Source: Callorhinus ursinus
Taxonomy: Eukaryota; Chordata; Mammalia; Carnivora; Otariidae
Length of the DNA: 64,000 bases
Assembly (NCBI RefSeq): GCF_003265705.1
Contig: NW_020313285.1
Coordinates: forward strand, 15,898,302-15,962,301
Direction of reading: 5' to 3'
Within the stretch, counting starts at the first letter, position 1. Each line of letters begins with the position of its first letter. The notes beneath the pieces are model-generated. The model saw only the letters and a list, made by a program, of their open reading frames with translations. It searched no databases and was not told where the DNA came from. The position numbers and the translations under genes were made by a program. Shown here in pieces: positions 50,499-59,400 of the stretch.

Positions 50499-53400
50499 CT
50501 CAATATTACTCAGCCATCAAAAAGAATGAAATCTTGCCATTTGCAACAACATGGATGGATCTACAGAGTATAATGCTAAGTGAAATAAATCAGAGAAAGA
50601 CAAATACCATACGATTTCACTCATAGGTGGAAATTAAGAAAAAAAAATGAATACGGGAAAAAAAAAAAACAGACAAACCAAAAACAGACTCTAATCTATA
50701 GAACTGATGGTCACCAGAAGGGAGGTCAGGGGGAATGGGTGAATAGATGAAGGGGATCAAAATCCTAAAGGAGAACACAGGCAGCAACCTCTTCGACCTC
50801 AGCCACAGCAACTTCTTCCTAGAAACATCGTCAAAGGCAAGGGAAGCCAGGGCAAAAATGAACTATTGGGATTTCATCAAGATAAAAAGCTTTTGCACAG
50901 CAAAAGAAACAGTCCACAAAACCAAAAGACAACCGACAGAATGGGAGAAAATATTTGCAAATGACCTATCAGATAAAGGACTAGTATCCAAAATCTATAA
51001 AGAACTTATCAAACACCCAAAGAACAAATGATCCAATCAAGAAATGGGCAGAAGACATGAACAGACATTTTTCCAAAGAAGACATCCAAATGGCCAACAG
51101 ACACATGAAAAATTGCTCAACATCGCTCGGCATCAGGGAAATCCAAATCAAAACCTCAATGAGATACCACCTCACACCAGTCAGAATGGCTAAAATGAAC
51201 AAGTCAGGAAACGACAGATGTTGGCGGGGATGTGGAGAAAGGGGAACCCTCCTACACTGTTGGTGGGAATGCAAGCTGGTGCAACCCCTCTGGAAAACAG
51301 TATGGAGGTTCCTGAAACAGTTGAAAATAGAGCTACCATACAATCCAGCAATTGCACTACTGGGTATTTACCACAAAGATACAAATGTAGGGATCCGAAG
51401 GGGTACATGCACCCCAAAGTTTATAGCAGCAATGTCCACAATAGCCAAACTGTGGAAAGAGCCAAGATGTCCATCGACAGATGAATGGATAAAGAAGAGG
51501 TGGTATATATACACAATGGAATATTATGCAGCCATCAAAAGGAATGAGATCTTGCCATTTGCAACGACGTGGATGGAACTGGAGGGTGTTATGCTGAGTG
51601 AAATAAGTCAATCAGAGAAAGACATGTATCACAGGACCTCACTGATATGAGGAATTCTTAATCTCAGGAAACAAACTGAGGGTTGCTGGAGTGGTGGGGG
51701 GTGGGAGGGATTGGGTGGCTGGGTGACAGACATTGGGGAGGGTATGTGCTATGGTGAGCACTGTGAATTGTACAATTCTGATGAATCATGGATCTGTACT
51801 TCTGAAACAAATAATGCAATATATGTTAAGAAAAAAAAAAAGAAGAAGAAGATAGCAGGAGGGGAAGAATAAAGTGGAGTAAGTCGGAAGGGGAGACGAA
51901 CAATTAGAGACGATGGACTCTGAAAAACAAACTGAGGGTGGCGCCTGGGTGGCTCAGTTGTTAAGCGTCTGCCTTCGGCTCAGGTCCTGATCCCAGGGTC
52001 CTGGGATCGAGCCCCACATTGGGCTCCCTGCTCGGCAGGAAGCCTGCTTCTCCCTCTCCCACTCCCTCTGCTTGTGTTCCCTCTCTTGCTGTGTGTCTCT
52101 CTCTCAAATAACTAAATAAAATCTTTAAAAAAATAAATAAAACCTTTAATCATAAAGTGTCTTTAAAAAACAAACAAACAAACAGGGTTCTAGAGGGGAG
52201 GGGGGTGGGGGGATGGGTTAGCCTGGTGATGGGTATTAAAGAGGGCACATTCTGCGTGGAGCACTGGGTATTATGCACAAACAATGAATCATGGAACACG
52301 TCAAAAACTAATGATGTAATGTATGGTGATTAACATAACAATAAAAAATTATTAAAAAAAGAAATAGATGAAGGGGATTAAAAGTCTATTTATCATGATG
52401 AGGACTGAGTAATGTGTAGAACTGCTGAGTAACTATTTTGTACACTTGAAACTAATACAACACTGTATGTTAACTACACTGGAATTAAAATTTAAAAAAA
52501 GAATCTCTAGGGATGAAGAACGAGAATCATATTTTTAACAAGTGCCCCAGGACACTGTCACACACAGAAGATTCACTGGATGGGACCATCAGTAGGATTT
52601 CTTTCAACTCTAAAACTTTGTTCATTCTCATGACCTGAATTTTAGTTACCTCTATTTTTCTGTGAACAGAATTAAATTTAAAAAAGAAAGGCAATGATAT
52701 TGCCTAAGAACCTACAATTTGGCTGGTGCTACATTTGGGGTCTTACACACATTGCCATATTTTCCTGCACAATAATCCTTTGAGGTAGGTATTATTACTA
52801 TCATCACCACAGTATGCATAGATTCCAAGCTGGAACTCTGGAAGTACAAACTTCCAAATGTAGGATGAATAAGTTCTGAGGATGTCATGTATAGCATGGT
52901 GACTATAGTTAACAGCATGAAAGTTGTCAAGAGGATAGATTTTAATGTTCTCATCACAGGGGTGCCTGGGTGGTTCAGTTGGTTAAGCACTGGATTCTTG
53001 ATTTCAGCTCAAGTCATGATCTCAGGGTTGTGGGACTGAGTCCTGAGTCAGGCTCCTCACTCAAGTGGGCAGTCTGCTAGAGATTCCCTTTCTCCCTCTC
53101 CCTCTGCTCACCATCCCCCACAACCCCTCCCCCCAGCTCTCTAAAATGAATAAATAAATCTTTAAAAATAAATAAAATAAAGGTTCTCATCACACACAAA
53201 GAAAAACTAACTTTGTGACTTGATAGATGTGATCACTAACCTTATTATGGTAATCCTTTTTCCATATATACATAGGTAAAATAACTACACTGTGTACCTT
53301 AAACTTACACAATGTTGTATGTCTACTGTATTTCAATAATGCTGGAGGAAAAAAAGGTGGGACTTTTGTATAGTACCTTATCTTCATACAAGAGATTACT

Positions 53401-56400
53401 ATTTTAGGAACTGTTTCTTCATCCTCTTTCAATCACTGAGTTTCTCCTACTGTGAACATTAATTACCTGATGTTATGACGATAATATAAAAACAGTAAAG
53501 TGAGACTGGGCGGCTCAGTCAGTTTAGCATGTGACTCTTGGTTTCGGCTCAGGTCCTGATCTTATGGGTTGTGAGATTGAGCCCTGCAGTTAGCACTGAG
53601 CTGAGGGGGGAGTCAGCTTGAGATTCTCTCTCTTCCTCTCCCTCTGCACCCCCGCCCCCTACACTCTCTCGAGTGCACACACATTCTCTAAAATAAATAA
53701 ACCTTAAAAAAAAAAAAACATAAGCTTCATCTTAAGTACTCTTCGACTTACTTTTCTTACCTATTTAAAATTTACTCTTCTTGTATTTTACAGGTTTTGT
53801 AAGGCAATTTAAATCCTTTGTGTGTAGTAGGGAATAAATCGATATAAATAAAACAACAAAAAACAGAAAAATAGATAAAATCTTGGTAGTCAATGCCAAA
53901 TTAACCTCCATGGCAACTACCATTTCACTCACTTTAGTAGCAAACTATTACCATTAAACATTTGAGTTTTTGCCAGGCTAAAAGGAAAGAACTAAAATCA
54001 CAGTATAATTTTTCATTTCCTTTATTAGGAATGAGAACATAAATCCTATTAAATGTGTAATGGCCTTCTGTATGTGAACTCTCTGCCCTTGTCCTTCACC
54101 CAATTTTTTAAGTGATTCTCCTATTTTGACTTCTAAGAACTCTTTATATAGAAAGATTACCACTGGGGGCTTATACACTGTAAAAAGCATTTTCTCAGGG
54201 TATCATTTTAAACTTTCCTTATGGTGATGTTTTTATTTCCTTGTTTCTTTGTTTTGGCTTTGTTTACCATGAGTTTGTTAGGGGTTTTATGTTGGGTTTT
54301 TGTTTGGTTTGACTGTCAAATTTATGAGTCTTTACTTTATGGCTCCTGGATTTTAAATCATAGCTAGAAAGGTCTTCTCCACAAATATATAGGAACTCAT
54401 TCATGTTTTTTTGCGTAATGTTGTAGCTTTAGTTTTTCACATTAATATGTCTAATATATTTGAGATATAAACCCAAATTTATCTTTATTCTAAATAGTTG
54501 TCTAATGACTCAGTACCATTTACTAGTCTTTATGTCTTCATCATACACTAAATTCCTGTGTGGATGTAGATCTATTTCTGATTTTTTATTTTACTGTTTA
54601 TTTTACTCCTTTTTTCTTTTTATGTGTCAATAACACACTGTTTTAATTACTGAAACTTCACAGTATTTTCGCAATCTAGTACGGCTAGCTCATCCCCACT
54701 GTCCTTTTTCAGTTTTTCAACCAGTTATTGTTCACTTTTTTCCATTTGAACTCCAGATTCCACTACCTAGTTCCTCATACTGCCCTTCACCAAAAACAAA
54801 ATAATAAGAGTGCCATTTTTTATTGGGATTGCATTATTTTACAAAGCAACTTGCAGAGAATGGACAACATTAGGACAGGGAGTATGACCCAAGAATATAT
54901 TTTGCTTTTCCCTCAAGTAAGATTTTAGGTACTTTTGAAAAAAAAAAGAAAAAGATTTTATGTACTTTTCAGACTTTTAAAGTTCTGAAAGCATAGCTTT
55001 TTAAAGTTAGGCACAGGCACTTTTTCAAATTGCTATTTTAAATAGAGTCTTAGCTTTCCTTCATACTGTCTAATTGAAAACTATAAGTATATATGGAGCT
55101 TACTGATTCCTGTATATTAACTTTACACAACTCCAATTACCTAAAATCCAATGTTCCAAATTTGATATATTTCACACTCAACTACTAGCGCTTGAACAAT
55201 GCTTCATAGTGTACAAAAGTCACACATTGTAATTTGTATTCACCTTTCCCAAAGTTATGTGAATTTGCAGATGTACAACTTTTTACTTGTATGTAACGAA
55301 TGAAGGCTGAAGCATGAGAATGATCATATAACTTCACTAGGAACCCATGAAATAGCATTACATTATCATGAAAACAAAAACAATGTCCAGGATAAGGATA
55401 GTATCATGTGATCAAATCACACAGGATACATTTGGCTACATCATTGTTCAAAGAAATGACATCTCAATAATTTTTACATTTCAGCTGTAAAATGAATAAG
55501 GTCTGAGGATTGAATGCAAAAAAATAAAAATACATTTTTACAAACTAGGGAAGTTACTTTATTAAAATGATTGAATGTATTCAATTTAATCAGGTTTTAC
55601 AGTTCAACAGTCATTTTTCATTAAATATAATAGAGCTGGAATATATATGTTCTGAAAAGCTATACAGTGATCAATATAATTTTATTTTAGCATTATGGGG
55701 CAGTATTTAGGCATGCAAAGTACTTTCTTTTTTTTATTAGGTTCAATTAGCCAACATATAGTACATCATTATTTTTTGATGTAGTGTTCAATGATTCATT
55801 AGTCGCATATAACACCCAGTAATTTCTGACACAAAATCAAAGCATTCATGTAATCCACCACAGAATTTAAAATGTAAAACACACAGCTCCTCATTTCCTC
55901 CCCAAACCCATTAAATATACTCTAAATACACACTATTTTCTTTGCATAGAAATACAGAAATGATCTCTTTATCCTTATAAGGTGCTGTCATTCATGCTCT
56001 TCATAGAGAATTCTTTGGTTCAACCAAACCCAGATTATGAATCAGTGTGTCATGGTGAAAATACTACCTACCTTCCTCCCTACCATCCCCAGTTAAAAAA
56101 TATTCAATAAAGTGAATTATGACCATCTAGCATCTTTACAAAGAAAACTATCTGTCATGTGTCTTATTTAAAGGGACCTCATTAAGTATTTTTACAATGG
56201 TCATTTCTTAATGCTGATGTAGCTTCAAATGAAATATACTTTCAAATAAAATTTTTTTTTTCAAACATAATCCTTAAATTCAGATTCAGGCTGCTATTAA
56301 ATTGCCCCAGAAACTTACAGCTGTTTCCAAATTCGAAAACGTTAATTTCTTTTTGGTAAAGGGAACAGAGTGAAGCAATCTGGTATGACTTATTATAAAC

Positions 56401-59400
56401 CTTACTTCTCCATTTATAATTTATGATACTACTTTCTCAAATTTAGGACAAAACTTTTCTCAATAAAATTTTTGGTGAAATGTATGGCCAAATTAATATT
56501 TATAATCCTTATTTTCTCTGGTAGATTGATTTAAACTAAGAAGAAAGACACAAGAAGTGACTTCAATATTTATCATATCAAAATAGAATGTTGCTCTGCA
56601 AAGACAAAGGTGAAATGATTTACCTTTATCCAATCAACTGCCAATGTCTAAACTATCTCATCATTATGTACAGACTCAAAATATTGTGTAGAAAGTAAAA
56701 AATTATCATTTACATCACACAGTCCTTCTTTGCCTATGTAACCCACATGATCTGATTTTCCAAGGGTATTGTAATAGTAAAGTGGATTTAAAAAATCATT
56801 TACAGATTCAAACAGCTTGCAATTTGGAGGAAACAATGAGTATTTTGATGTGATTCACGGTGTTCAAAAGGAACATATGAAATCTTCATGGAAGTATTTA
56901 CAGGATTTTGATAATAAACTTCCTAACTGTAACTAAAACTGATCAAAGTATGTCCTGAGTACTTATCACATGTTGAGGCAGTGTGGAATTTAGAAAACTA
57001 AGGTAACAGATCAATTTTTTACTTTGTCTTTTTTTCCAAATAATGAAAGCACATAAAAAACAGCTATGATATAGAAGTCTATGAAAGACTATGAACAAAG
57101 GATTATGAGAATTCTGATGGAGAAGAAAAGGAATAGAAAAATCAAAAAGGATTCATAAAATTCTGATAAAATGAACTTTGAAAGCAGGTAAGTCTTCATC
57201 TAGGGAGATGGCACACAGGATGAGGACATATGAAAAAGTTAGACTGGAGGTATTCAAGACTGATTTCTAGTTACCAATGAATCTAGAGGACAGTTCTTTT
57301 TAAAAAAGTGGTAGGCTTACAGGAAAATTTCAGAGGATTAAGGAATGAGTGGGTGGTATGATATTAGAGCCAGAAGTCAGATTAATACTAAGACACGGAG
57401 AAACAGAGAAAAGACTAAGAGACATGGAGAAGACCAAGAAGAGACATTAAGGAGAGACCAAGAGACAGAACAGACAGATAGCCTGAGAGATAGTGAAGCA
57501 GAGAGACAGAGACAGCAAGAGATGCTGAGAAGGAAGAGTGAGAAGAACAAAGTCAGAGACAGAAAAAGACAAAAGAACACATACATGAAAAAGAAAGTAA
57601 AAGTATAATCATTTTGTTGGTATTGGGTAATGAGGCTTTGTAAAGGTCTACAAAGAAAAAAGAAGCTGAGAGGGAAAAAGGAAGACATCAAGAGAGAAGA
57701 CTAATGTGACTAATGAAGCATCATTCCAGAAAAGGTGGGGAGGGAGGGTTCAGGAAACGAGTCAAGACTCACAAGGCTCTTTAAAATAAAAAGTAAGAAG
57801 CTGAGGGGCACCTGGGTGGCTCAGTGGGTTAAATGTCTGCCTTTGCCTCAGGTCATGACCTCAGGGTCCTAGAACTGAGCTCCACATCAGGCTCCCTGCT
57901 CAGTGGGGAGTCTGCTTATCCCTCTCCCTCTCCCCCTCTTGCTCATGCTCTCTCTCACACGCTATCTCTCCCTCACTCTCTTAAATAAAATCTTTTTTAA
58001 AAAAGAATGCTGAGGGACGCCTGGGTGGCTCAGTCAGTTAAGCATCTGCCTTCGGCTCAGGTCATGATCTCAGGGTCCGGGGATCGAGTCCCACATCAGG
58101 CTCCTTGCTTAGCAGGGAACCTGCTTCTCCCTCTGCCTGCCACTTCCCCTACTTGTGTGCTCTCTCTCTCTCTCTTTCTCTGATAAATAAATAAAAATCT
58201 TTAAAAAAAAAAAAAAGAATGCTGAAAAAAAACACAATAAATATGCATTAATCAAGATAAATAATAAAGGAAAGGTCATATGCTGCAATCCAATGGAACA
58301 TTATCAACCAAAGAAAAACCTTAGGAAATAAGTATTTCCTAAAAAAAAATCAAAGCAATCAATATCAACTATCACATTTGCAGCCTTAGATTTCAACTGT
58401 CTGCTTAACCATCCACAATTCTCTGATTGTGCAGCTATCTCATCACTCATCTATTCAAAGTGGGTGCTGGATTCACCAAACACTGCCTTCTCTCTTATCC
58501 CCCACATCCAGCCATTCTTCAGATAGCAGCAAAAGTGATTTTTTTCCCTATTATCTTTTAAACTGAGATATAATTGACATATAACATTATATTAGTTTCA
58601 GGAGTACAACATAATGATTTGATGTTTTTATACACTGCAAAATGACCTCCACAATAAATCTAGTTAACATTCATCACTATACAGACTTACAAATTTTTTT
58701 CTTGTAATGGTAACTTTTACTCTTTCAGCAACTTTCAAATATACAATACAGCATTTTAAATTATAATCATCATTCTGTACATTACATCCCCAAGACTTAT
58801 AACTGAGAGTTTGTACCTTTTGACACCTGTCACCCATGCTCATCTCCCACCCTCTCTCTCTGGCATCCACCTATTGTCCACAAGCTATGACTTTAATTTT
58901 TTTTGGAATCCACATATAAGCCAGATCATAAAGTATTTATCTTTCTCTGACTTATTTCACTTAGCATAATGCCCTCAAGGTTTATCCATGTTGTCACAAA
59001 CGGCAAGAGTTCCTTCTTTTTTTATGGCTAAAGAATATTCCGTTGTATACACTCCACATTTTCTTTATCCATTCATCCACTGATGGAAACTGGTTGCTTT
59101 CATGTCTTGACTATTGTAAATAATGCTGCAATAAACATGGGGGTCAATTTATCTGTTTTAGTGTTTTCATTTTCTTTGGATAAATATCCAATAGTGGAAC
59201 TGCTGGATCACATGGTAGTTCTATTTTTAATTTTTTGAAGATCCCCCCATACTGTTTCCCATAGTGACTGCACCAATTTACATTCCCATAAACCAAGCAC
59301 AAGGGTTCCTTTTTCTCTACACCCTCAACAACACTTGTTATTTCTTGTCTTTTTAATAATAGCCATTCTGACAGGTGTTAGGTGATACCTCACTGTGGTT

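Larger units (their letters stand above)
50757..52360 (+). mobile_element. Young 5'-truncated L1 inserted in the old L1
   Basis: The target aatagatgaaggggat is present at 50743-50758 and again at 52363-52378. The insert carries the ORF2 C-terminal part and a 3' untranslated region with ggttgctggagtggtggg and a final acataacaataaaaaatt. The 3' end type is one I associate with arctoid carnivores. A Can-SINE splits its 3' untranslated region. Confidence 0.9.
44005..52500 (+). mobile_element. Near full-length old L1, interrupted by a SINE and a younger L1
   Basis: It starts with an L1 5' untranslated region (acttccggggaagatgaca) at about 44005. ORF1-like sequence covers about 45540-46370, including the segment near cagcagaaactctgcaagcc. 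ORF2 covers about 46900-50600, and the 3' part resumes after the nested L1 at 52361-52500. Many frameshifts and stops make it inactive. The longest intact ORF2 piece is 47211-47594 (endonuclease). Host length without insertions is about 6.7 kb, so the element is close to complete. Confidence 0.88.

Noticed and set aside
57345..57608. 87-codon plus-strand ORF rich in R, E, K and Q
   Set aside because: It lies in the purine-rich low-complexity tract, which removes stops by composition. There is no domain, no splice context and an equally long ORF on the other strand.
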